A DNA stretch of 64,000 nt, from assembly GCA_937929935.1 (NCBI GenBank), contig CALFUL010000005.1:62001-126000 (forward strand), given 5' to 3'. The notes beneath the pieces were generated by a model. The model was given only the letters and a program-made list of their open reading frames with translations. It was not told the DNA's origin and searched no databases. Source of the DNA: an uncultured Flavobacteriaceae bacterium (lineage in GTDB: Bacteria; Bacteroidota; Bacteroidia; Flavobacteriales; Flavobacteriaceae). The translations under genes and the position numbers were made by a program. Position 1 is the stretch's first letter; every line of letters starts with the position of its first letter. Below are positions 9,401-18,636 of this stretch, in pieces.

Positions 9401-10072
9401 CTAGTTCAAGCGAAATTGAATATAGGTAATTGGCTTTTCTTTTTCAAGGTACTGATTTTCATAGAAAGTCTGAATTTTTAGCACCTCTTCAGGACTACCT
9501 TCATTTTTATATACATTGTGATTTGCATAAATAACTTCTAAACCTAGACCATGTAATAAGCCCAATGTATAACCGTGCATAAACTCACTATCAGTTTTTA
9601 AATGAACAACCCCATCAGGCTTTAAAATACGTTTGTATTTATCAAGAAAACTTTGATTAGTCATGCGATGCTTAGTACGCTTATATTTAATTTGTGGGTC
9701 TGGAAAAGTTATCCAGATTTCTGAAATTTCACTTTGATCAAAGATTAAATCAACAAGTTCAATTTGTGTTCTTATAAAGGCTACATTCTCGAGATTCTCT
9801 TCAAGGGCAGTTTTGGCGCCACGCCAAAATCGAGCTCCTTTGATATCAATGCCGATGTAATTTTTATTTGGATTTTTTCGTGCTAAACCAACTGTATATT
9901 CACCCTTACCACAGCCCAATTCTAAAACAATAGGATTATTGTTTTTAAAATGTTCAGCCCATTTGCCTCTTAACGCAAATGTACCCTTGTCAATGTCATC
10001 TCTTTCTGGTTGAATGACGTTTTTAAAGGTTTCGTTATCTTTAAATCTTCGAAGTTTGTTTTTGCTTCCCAA
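9401..10072 (-). CDS. trmB: tRNA (guanine-N7-)-methyltransferase
   Basis: A 223-residue SAM-dependent methyltransferase that makes m7G46 in the tRNA variable loop. The SAM-binding motif ELGCGKG is at 51-57, and the TrmB hallmark FPDPQ, followed by KYKRTKHR, starts at 123. The length is normal for the family. It lies between the two-component pair and the LysE gene on the same strand. Confidence 0.95.
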   Translation of the reverse strand: MGSKNKLRRFKDNETFKNVIQPERDDIDKGTFALRGKWAEHFKNNNPIVLELGCGKGEYTVGLARKNPNKNYIGIDIKGARFWRGAKTALEENLENVAFIRTQIELVDLIFDQSEISEIWITFPDPQIKYKRTKHRMTNQSFLDKYKRILKPDGVVHLKTDSEFMHGYTLGLLHGLGLEVIYANHNVYKNEGSPEEVLKIQTFYENQYLEKEKPITYIQFRLN

Positions 10073-10112
10073 AAGAAAAAGGCGTTTTAATTTTTGACAA
10101 AGCTAATTAAAA

Positions 10113-11195
10113 CTATGCTGATTCAACACGTTCATTTATCCTATGAATATTTGATCCTGTTTTTTCCAAGGTAAAGGAAAATTCAGAACCAACGCCCACT
10201 TCACTTTCTAAATAAATTCGCTCTTTATGGGCTTCAATAATATGCTTAACAATAGCAAGCCCTAGACCAGACCCACCCTCATTTCTGCTACCACTTTTAT
10301 CAACACGATAAAAACGTTCAAAAAGTCTAGGTATGTGTTGTTCAGGAATTCCTTCGCCATTATCAGTAACTCTTACAATGACCTTGTTCTGAACCAAATT
10401 TTCAACACTTACTTCAGTAGTGCCATTTTCTTGACCATATTTAATAGAATTGACCAAAAGATTGGATACTACTTGTCTTATTTTTTCACTATCGCCTTGC
10501 ACCATAACAGGCTTTTCATAGATCGTATCAAAGGTTAATACTATTTTCTTTTTTGCAGCTTTCATTTCTAATAATTCAAAAACATTTCGAATTAATTCTA
10601 TAATGTCAAATTCATTCCAATTTACATTGAGTTCACCGGCTTCTAATTTAGTAATCAAATCGAGGTCTTTAACAATATATATCAATCTATCAACCCCTTT
10701 ATTCGCTCTTTCTAAATATTTGTCAAGAATATTTGGGTCATCCTTAGCGCCATCAAGCAAGGTTTCTAAGTACCCTTGAACCGTGAAAAGAGGTGTTTTT
10801 AATTCGTGTGCCACGTTTCCTAAAAAATCTTTTCGATACTCTTCACGAATCTTTAAAGTATCGATTTCTATTTTCTTGTCTTTCGCGAATTTTTCAATTT
10901 CTTCAGTCAAACTATTCATATTGGTAGACACCGTTCTCGAGTCTAATGAACTTGATTCTAATAATGAAACATCATCATATATACGCTTAATACGGCGATA
11001 TATAAATTTTTCAATGCGTATTTGCACAATGAAAAACGAAACGATAAACGAAACAAGAACAGTGACTATTAAGAAGAGCCAATTTTCATAGCCAGAAATT
11101 TTTGAAAAAATTGATAAAATAAAGGCAAGTGCAAAGGCTATAAAAAATGCAGAGCGAAAGGCAAACTTATATGATTTCTTTAATAGAATGGCCAT
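10113..11195 (-). CDS. Sensor histidine kinase, PhoR-like
   Basis: A 360-residue kinase with two N-terminal membrane helices (about 15-32 and 38-58), almost no periplasmic loop, then a linker and a complete kinase core: phospho-acceptor His130 in HELKTPL, N box Asn249, G1 DNGEGIP around 278, and G2 GGSGLGLA. With no extracytoplasmic sensor domain it probably senses through the membrane or a partner. It follows its response regulator by 27 bases. PhoR is the closest named class, but the phosphate link is not shown by the sequence. Confidence 0.9.
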   Translation of the reverse strand: MAILLKKSYKFAFRSAFFIAFALAFILSIFSKISGYENWLFLIVTVLVSFIVSFFIVQIRIEKFIYRRIKRIYDDVSLLESSSLDSRTVSTNMNSLTEEIEKFAKDKKIEIDTLKIREEYRKDFLGNVAHELKTPLFTVQGYLETLLDGAKDDPNILDKYLERANKGVDRLIYIVKDLDLITKLEAGELNVNWNEFDIIELIRNVFELLEMKAAKKKIVLTFDTIYEKPVMVQGDSEKIRQVVSNLLVNSIKYGQENGTTEVSVENLVQNKVIVRVTDNGEGIPEQHIPRLFERFYRVDKSGSRNEGGSGLGLAIVKHIIEAHKERIYLESEVGVGSEFSFTLEKTGSNIHRINERVESA

Positions 11196-11222
11196 TGCAT
11201 AAATTTAGCAATAATTGAGGTG

Positions 11223-11909
11223 TTACAGAACAAATTTGTATCCAACCCCTTTAATTGTTTTAAAATGTTCTTCTCCTATTTTTTCACGAAGTTTTCTGAT
11301 ATGAACATCAATGGTTCGACCGCCAACAACAACTTCATTGCCCCAAACGCGATCCAAAATAACGTCACGTTTATAAACCTTACCTGGTTTAGACGTGAGT
11401 AGTGATAACAGCTCAAATTCTTTTCTTGGTAGCATCAATTCAATACCATTATTCACAATTTTGTACTCTTCGCGATTAATTACAAGCTTACCCACTGTAA
11501 CAATATCTTCATTGGTTGATTCATCTTCTTTTACTCGGCGCAACAGCGCTTTGACTTTACTTAAAAATACTTTAGGTTTTATAGGCTTGGTAATGTAATC
11601 ATCAGCACCTGCATCAAAACCAGCCAATTGAGAGTAGTCTTCACCCCTTGCGGTTAAAAAAGTGATTATTGTGTTTTTTAGACCCGAAGAATTTCTAATA
11701 ATTTCGCAAGCTTCAATACCGTCCATTTCAGGCATCATCACATCAAGTACAATTAAATGCGGTAGCTTTTTCTTTGCTTTTTTAACGCCCTCTGCTCCAT
11801 TTGCGGCCGTATAAACCTTATAGCCTTCATTAGAAAGATTGTAGCTTAATATTTCTAAAATATCAGGTTCATCATCTACCAAAAGGATCTTAATCTCTTC
11901 TTTTTTCAT
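11223..11909 (-). CDS. Response regulator, OmpR/PhoB family
   Basis: A 228-residue regulator. The receiver domain (1-120) carries acidic residues Asp12-Asp13, phospho-acceptor Asp56 in LIVLDVMMP, a Thr near 86, and Lys108 in TKPI. The winged-helix DNA-binding domain follows (about 130-228), ending in the usual RTIDVHIRKLREKIG and KGVGYKF signatures. It is cotranscribed with the histidine kinase downstream and divergent from two small T9SS-exported proteins. Confidence 0.93.
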   Translation of the reverse strand: MKKEEIKILLVDDEPDILEILSYNLSNEGYKVYTAANGAEGVKKAKKKLPHLIVLDVMMPEMDGIEACEIIRNSSGLKNTIITFLTARGEDYSQLAGFDAGADDYITKPIKPKVFLSKVKALLRRVKEDESTNEDIVTVGKLVINREEYKIVNNGIELMLPRKEFELLSLLTSKPGKVYKRDVILDRVWGNEVVVGGRTIDVHIRKLREKIGEEHFKTIKGVGYKFVL

Positions 11910-12123
11910 TGAATAACAGCCAGTATATTGTCAAAAATAGATAATTGTTTTAAATGGCGGTATCTTAAAATTTTTTATTTCATACTTCTTTGTAAGAGTA
12001 TGGATGCATTTGTGTTTAATAGATAATTATCAAGGCTGAAGCGCTTTCTCTAAAAATATATGTATTTCGTCGATCTTTTACCATTCTAGCGAGACTTAGA
12101 TGGCATTACATTTGAAGAATAAC

Positions 12124-12131
12124 TATATTTG
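12124..12131 (+). promoter_or_regulatory. -7 element before the first small T9SS protein
   Basis: TATATTTG matches TAnnTTTG and lies 27 bases before the ATG at 12159. A TTTG occurs at 12111-12114, but the spacing is too short for a normal -33 box. Supported only by the -7 match and position. Confidence 0.4.
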
Positions 12132-12158
12132 TGGTATACTATTTGTAGTAAAAGCTAT

Positions 12159-12467
12159 ATGAAGAAACTTTACGTACTCATTCTCTTTTTTGTTGTTTCT
12201 GTAGGTTTTAGTCAAGAGACTAATACCAGCGGAACAATTGATGGGTTCAAACTTTACCCAAATCCGGTAACAAATGGTAAAGTCTTTATTAGCACAATTG
12301 AAAATGCTCCTAAGAAAATATTAATCTTTGATGTTCTGGGCACTAAAGTATTAGAAACTACACTTTTTGGCAAAGAATTAAATCTTTCTGATTTAGATGC
12401 CGGTGTTTATGTTCTTCGCGTTTTTGAAAGAGAAAAAGTGGTGACACGTAAGCTAATCATCAAATAA
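12159..12467 (+). CDS. Small T9SS type A sorting-domain protein (no cargo domain)
   Basis: A 102-residue secreted protein. I chose the ATG at 12159 because it directly begins a signal peptide (MKKLYVLILFFVVSVGFSQ); an upstream TTG in frame adds ten poorly fitting residues. After cleavage only about 80 residues remain, and nearly all are the T9SS C-terminal sorting domain (LYPNPVTNGKVFIS to VVTRKLIIK). There is no recognisable cargo. It is followed by a paralogue, and both are divergent from the two-component pair at 10113-11909. T9SS assignment is strong; function is unknown. Confidence 0.85.
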   Translation: MKKLYVLILFFVVSVGFSQETNTSGTIDGFKLYPNPVTNGKVFISTIENAPKKILIFDVLGTKVLETTLFGKELNLSDLDAGVYVLRVFEREKVVTRKLIIK

Positions 12468-12621
12468 ACACCTTCTTTTCTTCTCAAGATGTTTCATCAA
12501 TTCTTCGACGAAATGCACCCTTATTTTTATTGACCTACATATTTTCGAATTTCACAACATAAATGATGTGATGGTGAACAGCTTACATATATTTACAACG
12601 TTGACCCCAAATCAATGACCT

Positions 12622-12945
12622 ATGAAAAAATGCTTTTTTGGCCTTTTATTGTTTGCTTGCTTTTTTAGCTTTGGTCAAGAAATTGATTCAAGTGAAAAAG
12701 CGTCTTCAGGTCAAACATCATCATTTCAATTTTATCCGAACCCTGCAACACAAGGGGTAATCTATTTCACAAGCACTGAAAATATTGCTGAAGACATAGT
12801 TATATATGATGTTTTTGGAGAAATTGTTTTAACTGAAAGAATTTCATCTGGATCATTAGATATCTCAAAATTGGTTGCTGGGGTGTATGTACTTCAGGCC
12901 ACTCAAAACGGAGTAGCCATTTCAAGAAAGCTTATCGTTAAATAA
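12622..12945 (+). CDS. Small T9SS type A sorting-domain protein, paralogue of the previous gene
   Basis: A 107-residue protein with signal peptide MKKCFFGLLLFACFFSFGQ, then a short Ser-rich linker (about 20-34) and a T9SS type A sorting domain (FQFYPNPATQGVIYF to ISRKLIVK). Like its neighbour it has no cargo domain. The two share layout and a KLI(I/V)K end but differ through the middle, so they are old tandem duplicates. The intergenic 154 bases hold no obvious terminator. Confidence 0.84.
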   Translation: MKKCFFGLLLFACFFSFGQEIDSSEKASSGQTSSFQFYPNPATQGVIYFTSTENIAEDIVIYDVFGEIVLTERISSGSLDISKLVAGVYVLQATQNGVAISRKLIVK

Positions 12946-13046
12946 AAACAACTTCACATCTAACTTTTATTCTTTGATGCAGCTTCAAAGAAATTTTATT
13001 TTGGTTTAAGTTATGGATACTTACTTTTACATTGTGATTCATACCT

Positions 13047-14024
13047 ATGAACTATCAATCTATTTTTAGGATAAAAACTTCAGAAGAATTTGAAGAAATG
13101 ACGTTGAAAATTTTCAAATTTCAATTTCATAAAAATTCTGTTTATCAAAAATTTTGTTCTTTACTTGGAAAACATCCTGATACTATTTCTTCAATTGAAG
13201 AAATACCTTTTTTACCTATTGAATTTTTTAAGAATAAAAAGGTGGTTGTAGACCATCAAAACATAGATGCTATTTTTACCAGTAGCGGAACCACCGGAAG
13301 TCAAACCAGCAAACACTATATCACTGATATAACCCGCTATCAAGAAAGTTACTTGTCAGGGTTTACACATTTTTATGATGCTATTGAAGAATATTGTGTT
13401 TTAGCTCTTTTGCCATCGTATTTAGAGCGAAAAGGGTCTTCTTTAATTGCCATGGTTGATGACCTTATTAAAAAGAGTAAGCATCCCGATAGCGGATTTT
13501 ATTTAAATGAGTTTGATTTGTTGAAAGACAAACTTCTAAAATTAGATGCCAAAAAGACTAAAGTTATACTGCTAGGGGTTTCTTTCGCCTTATTAGATTT
13601 TATAGAAGCGCATCCTATTAAACTTAATCAAACCATTGTCATGGAAACCGGCGGTATGAAAGGTAGACGAAAAGAACTCATTAGATCTGAACTACATGCA
13701 ACTTTAAAAGAAGGATTTGGAGTATCAAAAATTCATTCTGAATACGGAATGACTGAACTACTTTCTCAAGCTTATTCAAAAGGAGATGGCCTATTTAAAA
13801 CTCCCCCTTGGATGAAAATTCTTATTCGCGATACTGAGGATCCTCTAACACTCAAAACGCATCAAAAAACAGGAGGAATCAATGTTATTGACTTAGCCAA
13901 TATGAATTCTTGTTCATTTATTGCTACTCAAGATTTAGGCAAAACTTATGAAAATAATAGTTTTGAAGTTTTAGGCAGGTTCGACCACTCAGATATACGC
14001 GGATGCAATTTAATGCTGCTCTAG
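13047..14024 (+). CDS. LuxE/PaaK-like acyl-protein synthetase family protein
   Basis: A 325-residue member of the ANL-related LuxE family, which activates acyl groups as acyl-adenylates. The phosphate-binding loop SSGTTGSQTSKH starts at 79, and the adenylate-binding motif EYGMTE is at 232-237. In luminous bacteria LuxE makes fatty acyl esters for the reductase LuxC, but stand-alone homologues like this one are common in Flavobacteriia with no known substrate. No luxCDAB genes are nearby. It stands 100 bases after the second small T9SS gene. Confidence 0.82.
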   Translation: MNYQSIFRIKTSEEFEEMTLKIFKFQFHKNSVYQKFCSLLGKHPDTISSIEEIPFLPIEFFKNKKVVVDHQNIDAIFTSSGTTGSQTSKHYITDITRYQESYLSGFTHFYDAIEEYCVLALLPSYLERKGSSLIAMVDDLIKKSKHPDSGFYLNEFDLLKDKLLKLDAKKTKVILLGVSFALLDFIEAHPIKLNQTIVMETGGMKGRRKELIRSELHATLKEGFGVSKIHSEYGMTELLSQAYSKGDGLFKTPPWMKILIRDTEDPLTLKTHQKTGGINVIDLANMNSCSFIATQDLGKTYENNSFEVLGRFDHSDIRGCNLMLL

Positions 14025-14063
14025 CTTCAGCCTAAAATGAGTGCATTGCTCTTAAATAAGTGG

Positions 14064-14453
14064 TTAAATTTTCTTAAAAACGTATGTGATTTCATCATCT
14101 GCAATCTCTGGCTCATCAACATAAGAAAGTGTGAGGTTTGTATCTTCAATTGAAAATACAAACCAACGATCATCACCAAATGAAATTTGGTTATTATTAA
14201 TTGTATAACCATAAACCCCCGTCGCAATAACAAAGGCTTCTTCAGTGTGTTCAAAAGATGCTGTATTTTCAGTAGCACTAAAAACAACACTACTTGTTGT
14301 AAAATCAAAATCGTCTTCAAAAAAGCAAAAACAACTAACACTTTGAAGTTCCCATTGGCCATTTAAGCCATTTTGAATTGGTTTTACCTCTTCAAGTTCA
14401 TCACAAGAGTTGAAAAGAAAAATACTTGCAATTAGGATAAAATAACTTTTCAT
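14064..14453 (-). CDS. Putative lipoprotein of unknown function, lipocalin-like
   Basis: 129 residues beginning with a lipoprotein signal (MKSYFILIASIFLFNSC, Cys17). The rest, with NGQWELQSVSCFCFFEDDF near the front and several short beta-strand-like stretches, resembles small lipocalin-like Bacteroidota lipoproteins, though no diagnostic motif is present. It sits alone between the LuxE-like gene, on which it converges, and tyrS. Real gene by signal peptide and length; function not assigned. Confidence 0.65.
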   Translation of the reverse strand: MKSYFILIASIFLFNSCDELEEVKPIQNGLNGQWELQSVSCFCFFEDDFDFTTSSVVFSATENTASFEHTEEAFVIATGVYGYTINNNQISFGDDRWFVFSIEDTNLTLSYVDEPEIADDEITYVFKKI

Positions 14454-14507
14454 AAAACTTTATTATGAAACAACTTAGACGTACAAAACCCTAATTCGAA
14501 TATGAAG

Positions 14508-15806
14508 TTATGATATTTTTAAAATAAAATAGTTCTTCTTTCCTCTTTGCAATAGCACATAAGTATTGTTGATCAAATCAGCAGTAGTGATTTTATAATC
14601 TTCTTTGACCTTTTCTTTGTTTACTGAAATTGAATTTTGTTTTAATTCTCTTCTTGCCTCACCATTTGATCCTAAAAAGCCAGTTTGAGCAGCCAAAGCT
14701 GCAATCATATCTAAGCCTTCTCCTTCTAGTTCTGACTTTGATATTTTCGCTTGAGGTACGCCGTCAAAAACATCTAAAAAGGTTTTTTCATCAAGATTTT
14801 TTAATGCTTCAGAAGTAGCTTTTCCAAATAGAATTGAACTTGCAACAACGGCATTATTTAAATCATCTTTTGAATGCACTGCAGTGGTAATTTCTTCTGC
14901 TAACTTCTTTTGAAGTGTACGTTGATGCGGTGCTTCATTATGTTCTACTACTAATGAATCGATTTCATCTTTAGATAAGAATGTGAATATTTTAATATAT
15001 TTTTCAGCATCAGTATCTGATGTATTTAGCCAATACTGATAGAATTTATAAGGCGATGTTCTTTCAGAATCAAGCCATACATTACCGCTTTCAGTTTTTC
15101 CAAATTTGGTACCGTCTGCTTTTGTTATTAATGGGCATGTTAAGGCATAGCCCTTGCCACCACCTATTCTGCGTATTAATTCTGTACCCGTGGTAATATT
15201 ACCCCATTGATCGCTACCTCCCATTTGAAGGGTGCACCCGTGATTTTGATACAAGTAAAGAAAGTCATAGCCTTGAACCATTTGATAGGTAAATTCAGTA
15301 AAAGACATGCCTTCTTTTGCCTCAGCTGAAAGTCTTTTCTTGACTGAATCTTTAGCCATCATATAGTTGACAGTAATATGCTTGCCAACATCGCGAATGA
15401 AATCAAGAAACGAGAAATTTTTCATCCAATCATAATTATTGACCAGAATTGCAGCGTTTTTAGCGTCACTTTTAAAGTCTAAAAATCTAGAAAGTTGTTC
15501 TTTTAATGCCTCTTGATTATGACGTAAAGTTTCTTCATCAAGTAAGTTACGTTCTGCACTTTTACCTGAAGGATCGCCAATCATACCCGTTGCACCGCCA
15601 ATTAAAGCAAAAGGTTTATGACCCGCTAATTGAAAATGACGCAACATCATGACCCCAACTAAATGACCAATATGTAAAGAATCAGCGGTAGGGTCAATAC
15701 CTAAATAAGCTGACTGCATACTTGACATCAAATGTTCTTCAGTGCCTGGCATGGCGTCATGTAACATTCCGCGCCATTTTAATTCTTCTACAAAGTTTGT
15801 GGGCAT
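14508..15806 (-). CDS. tyrS: Tyrosyl-tRNA synthetase
   Basis: 432 residues of a class I synthetase of the bacterial TyrS type. HIGH is at 45-48, and the KMSKS-equivalent KFGKT at 234-238. The C-terminal S4 RNA-binding domain covers about 365-432 ([16 protein letters not shown]). Length and order are typical. It charges tRNA-Tyr with tyrosine. Transcribed alone. Confidence 0.97.
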   Translation of the reverse strand: MPTNFVEELKWRGMLHDAMPGTEEHLMSSMQSAYLGIDPTADSLHIGHLVGVMMLRHFQLAGHKPFALIGGATGMIGDPSGKSAERNLLDEETLRHNQEALKEQLSRFLDFKSDAKNAAILVNNYDWMKNFSFLDFIRDVGKHITVNYMMAKDSVKKRLSAEAKEGMSFTEFTYQMVQGYDFLYLYQNHGCTLQMGGSDQWGNITTGTELIRRIGGGKGYALTCPLITKADGTKFGKTESGNVWLDSERTSPYKFYQYWLNTSDTDAEKYIKIFTFLSKDEIDSLVVEHNEAPHQRTLQKKLAEEITTAVHSKDDLNNAVVASSILFGKATSEALKNLDEKTFLDVFDGVPQAKISKSELEGEGLDMIAALAAQTGFLGSNGEARRELKQNSISVNKEKVKEDYKITTADLINNTYVLLQRGKKNYFILKIS

Positions 15807-15821
15807 TCTAAAAATTTTTCA

Positions 15822-15829
15822 CAAATATA
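15822..15829 (-). promoter_or_regulatory. -7 element before tyrS
   Basis: Minus strand reads TATATTTG, 15 bases before the tyrS ATG, implying a very short leader. No clear -33 box at the usual spacing. Confidence 0.4.
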
Positions 15830-15899
15830 AAACGAATATTGGGGCTATTCGAGTGATTATCAAATGAAATTATTGCTGCCGAATCGCTAACTTTATAAA

Positions 15900-16910
15900 A
15901 TGATTTTAGTTACAGGAGGTACTGGTCTTGTTGGGGCTCACTTATTATTTCATTTAGTTCAAAATGGCTACCAAGTTAGGGCTACCCATAGAGCTTCAAG
16001 CAGCTTGAAAAATGTTGAAAAAATATTTGCCTATTACACTGAAAATGCTGCTCAACTCTTTCAAAAAATAGATTGGATTGAAGCTGACCTAAATAACATT
16101 CCGGCTCTTGAAAAGGCTTTTCAAGATGTTACTTTTGTTTATCATGCTGCGGCATTCATTTCTTTTGACCCTAACGATTTTGATCAATTGATGAAAATCA
16201 ATGCAGAAGGCACAGCCAATATTGTCAATTTATCAATCGCTAATAAGGTCAAGAAATTGTGCTATGTGAGTACCATTGGCACCATTGGAAAAAACATTGA
16301 TAACAAGCCAACCACCGAAGAAAGTGAATGGCACAACCAACATATCAATGTTTATGCTAAATCAAAATATGTAGCAGAAATGGAAGTTTGGCGTGGCACC
16401 CAAGAGGGGTTGCCGGCAGTTATGGTTAACCCAGGGGTTATAATTGGTCCTGGTTTTTGGAAAACCGGAACTGGAAAATTATTCAGAACGGCTTATAAAG
16501 CGTTTCGCTACTATCCGCCAGGGGGCACAGGCTTTGTTAGTGTACATGATGTTATCAAAGCAATGGTAAGCCTTATGACGGGCCCGCAAAACAAAGAACG
16601 ATATATCATGATAGCTGAAAATTTATCATTTCTTGAAATTCTCAGTCAAATGACTAAAAAATTCAATAAAAAACCACCCAGTAAAAAGCTTAAATATTGG
16701 CAGTTAGGGCTAGCACGTTTGGTTGATATTTTAAGAAATAAAGTGACTGGGTCAAAAAGAAGCATCACAAAAAGTTCAATTTATTCTTTAAAACATCGTG
16801 ATGCGTATGATAATTCAAAAATTATAAAAGAGCTGAATTTTAGCTTTGAACCCATTGAAGCGGTACTCACTTTTTCTTGCGAAAAATTTATTGAGGAGTA
16901 TCCGTCGTAG
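15900..16910 (+). CDS. NAD-dependent epimerase/dehydratase (extended SDR)
   Basis: 336-residue extended short-chain dehydrogenase. The dinucleotide-binding motif TGGTGLVG is at 5-12 and the catalytic pair Tyr152 and Lys156 in YAKSK, with Ser/Thr in the preceding STIG segment. Close relatives act on dihydroflavonol-like or nucleotide-sugar substrates; this one cannot be narrowed. Divergent from tyrS, and converging on the DUF4296 gene. Confidence 0.88.
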   Translation: MILVTGGTGLVGAHLLFHLVQNGYQVRATHRASSSLKNVEKIFAYYTENAAQLFQKIDWIEADLNNIPALEKAFQDVTFVYHAAAFISFDPNDFDQLMKINAEGTANIVNLSIANKVKKLCYVSTIGTIGKNIDNKPTTEESEWHNQHINVYAKSKYVAEMEVWRGTQEGLPAVMVNPGVIIGPGFWKTGTGKLFRTAYKAFRYYPPGGTGFVSVHDVIKAMVSLMTGPQNKERYIMIAENLSFLEILSQMTKKFNKKPPSKKLKYWQLGLARLVDILRNKVTGSKRSITKSSIYSLKHRDAYDNSKIIKELNFSFEPIEAVLTFSCEKFIEEYPS

Positions 16911-16968
16911 TTCTAGGTCTTTGTTTTATTTGTCTTTGGGCTTTTTTTATACTATCCTGAGCTTGCCT

Positions 16969-17298
16969 TTACTCTTTTAGACGATCTCTTTCTGTTTTTA
17001 TTCTTTCTTCAACTACTGTATAAATCTCAGTATACTCATCAGGCAGTGACGCATAATACATATTGCTCTCAGCCAAACCTACACTATCAATAGAATACTT
17101 TTCATAGATGTAATTCATTGCCTCTATATCATAACGTTCTAAGACCGAACCATTGGTTGAATTCGCTGCCTTTAGAAGGGTTAGATCTTCAACAATATCA
17201 ATCATTTTATCTTTGTTGATTAAATTTTCGGGTTTTTCAAGTAACTTTTCAGCACATGAAAAAAATAACACACAAAGAATACAAAGTGCTTTTTTCAT
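16969..17298 (-). CDS. DUF4296 lipoprotein
   Basis: 109 residues with lipoprotein signal MKKALCILCVLFFSC (Cys15) and the DUF4296 pattern MIDIVEDLTLLKAANSTN near residue 33. Mostly helical. Function of the family is unknown. It lies one base after dihydroorotase and belongs to the three-gene operon with pyrC and the glycosyltransferase, a gene order I recall from many Flavobacteriia. Confidence 0.85.
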   Translation of the reverse strand: MKKALCILCVLFFSCAEKLLEKPENLINKDKMIDIVEDLTLLKAANSTNGSVLERYDIEAMNYIYEKYSIDSVGLAESNMYYASLPDEYTEIYTVVEERIKTERDRLKE

Positions 17299-17299
17299 T

Positions 17300-18634
17300 T
17301 TAACGATTAAAAGTTAATCTTTTTGCGTTGCGCTCTTTTGAAAAATTGCCATTTTCATACGCTAAATGACCATTTACAAAAGTATGTGTAACACCTGATT
17401 TAAAGGTATGGCCATCAAAAGGCGACCATTTACATTTATAGAAATTATTTGAAGCAGTTACCTTCCAAGAATTATTCAAATCAACCAAAACCATATCAGC
17501 ATAATAGCCTTCACGCAAATAGCCTCTTTTCTCAATTTGAAATAGTATGGCCGGATTATGGCACATTTTCTCAACAATCCTTTCTAAACTAATCACACCT
17601 TCATGATACTTATCTAAAATAGCAGGTAAAGCGTGTTGTACCAATGGCCCACCTGAAGGTGCTTTGGTATATACATTATTTTTTTCTTCTTTCAAATGTG
17701 GTGCATGATCTGTGGCAATAACATCAATGCGGTCATCTAAAAGCGCTTTCCACAATGCCGATCGATCTGATGCCTTTTTAACGGCCGGATTCCATTTAAT
17801 AAATGTACCCTTAGTATCATAATCTTTATCAGAAAACCATAAATGATGTATGCACACCTCAGCGGTTATTTTTTTCTCTTTTAAAGGAATGTCATTTCGA
17901 AACAAGTCCATTTCTTTGGCCGTTGACAAATGAAACACATGTAATCTAGCACCTGTTTTTTTTGCTAAAGCAATTGCTTTAGAACTTGATAAATAGCATG
18001 CTTCTTCACTTCGAATTAAAGGATGATATTTAGCAGGAATGTCATCGCCGTATTCTGATTGATATTTTTTTAAGTTCGCCTTAATGGTGCTTTCATCTTC
18101 GCAATGCGTACTAATGACCATTTCAGTGTTTAAAAAAATCTGCTCAATAACTTTTTCATTATCGACCAACATATTTCCGGTTGAAGACCCTAAAAATAGT
18201 TTCACACCAGAACAGGCATTCTTATCTAATTTTTTTAATTCTTCAAGATTATCATTTGTACCTCCAAAAAGAAAAGAATAGTTCGCAAACGAAGATTGCC
18301 TGCCCATTTCAAATTTTTCTTCAAGTTTCTCAATGGTAGTGGTTTGCGGTTTTGTATTTGGTTGTTCCATAAAGGTGGTAATACCCCCAGCTACCGCAGC
18401 ACGGCTCTCAGTTGCTATGGTTCCTTTATGGGTGAGTCCTGGTTCACGAAAATGCACTTGATCATCAATTATACCTGGCAAAAGATAATTGCCGTTTGCA
18501 TCAATAACTTGGGCATTCATATCTGAAATATCAGTATCAATTCTTTTGATGACCTCATTTTCAATCAGAACATCACGCTCAATAATTTGCCCCTCATTAA
18601 TCAATCGCGCATTTTTTATCAGAAACTTACTCAT
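17300..18634 (-). CDS. pyrC: Dihydroorotase
   Basis: 444-residue metal-dependent amidohydrolase that converts carbamoyl-aspartate to dihydroorotate in pyrimidine synthesis. The first metal site reads DDQVHFREPG from 57: the usual HxH is QxH (Gln59, His61), as recalled for other Bacteroidota dihydroorotases. GVKLFLGSSTG carries the lysine expected to be carboxylated, and ATDHAPH the last metal ligand. It is 2 bases downstream of the glycosyltransferase gene. Confidence 0.93.
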   Translation of the reverse strand: MSKFLIKNARLINEGQIIERDVLIENEVIKRIDTDISDMNAQVIDANGNYLLPGIIDDQVHFREPGLTHKGTIATESRAAVAGGITTFMEQPNTKPQTTTIEKLEEKFEMGRQSSFANYSFLFGGTNDNLEELKKLDKNACSGVKLFLGSSTGNMLVDNEKVIEQIFLNTEMVISTHCEDESTIKANLKKYQSEYGDDIPAKYHPLIRSEEACYLSSSKAIALAKKTGARLHVFHLSTAKEMDLFRNDIPLKEKKITAEVCIHHLWFSDKDYDTKGTFIKWNPAVKKASDRSALWKALLDDRIDVIATDHAPHLKEEKNNVYTKAPSGGPLVQHALPAILDKYHEGVISLERIVEKMCHNPAILFQIEKRGYLREGYYADMVLVDLNNSWKVTASNNFYKCKWSPFDGHTFKSGVTHTFVNGHLAYENGNFSKERNAKRLTFNR

Positions 18635-18636
18635 TA

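Noticed and set aside
13047..14024. LuxE-like gene as part of a luciferase operon
   Set aside because: No luxA, luxB, luxC or luxD homologue is near; stand-alone homologues are common in Flavobacteriia.
14027..14362. Minus-strand frame of 111 codons opposite no other gene at its end
   Set aside because: It overlaps the lipoprotein gene at 14064-14453 in another frame; only the latter has a signal peptide and sensible composition.
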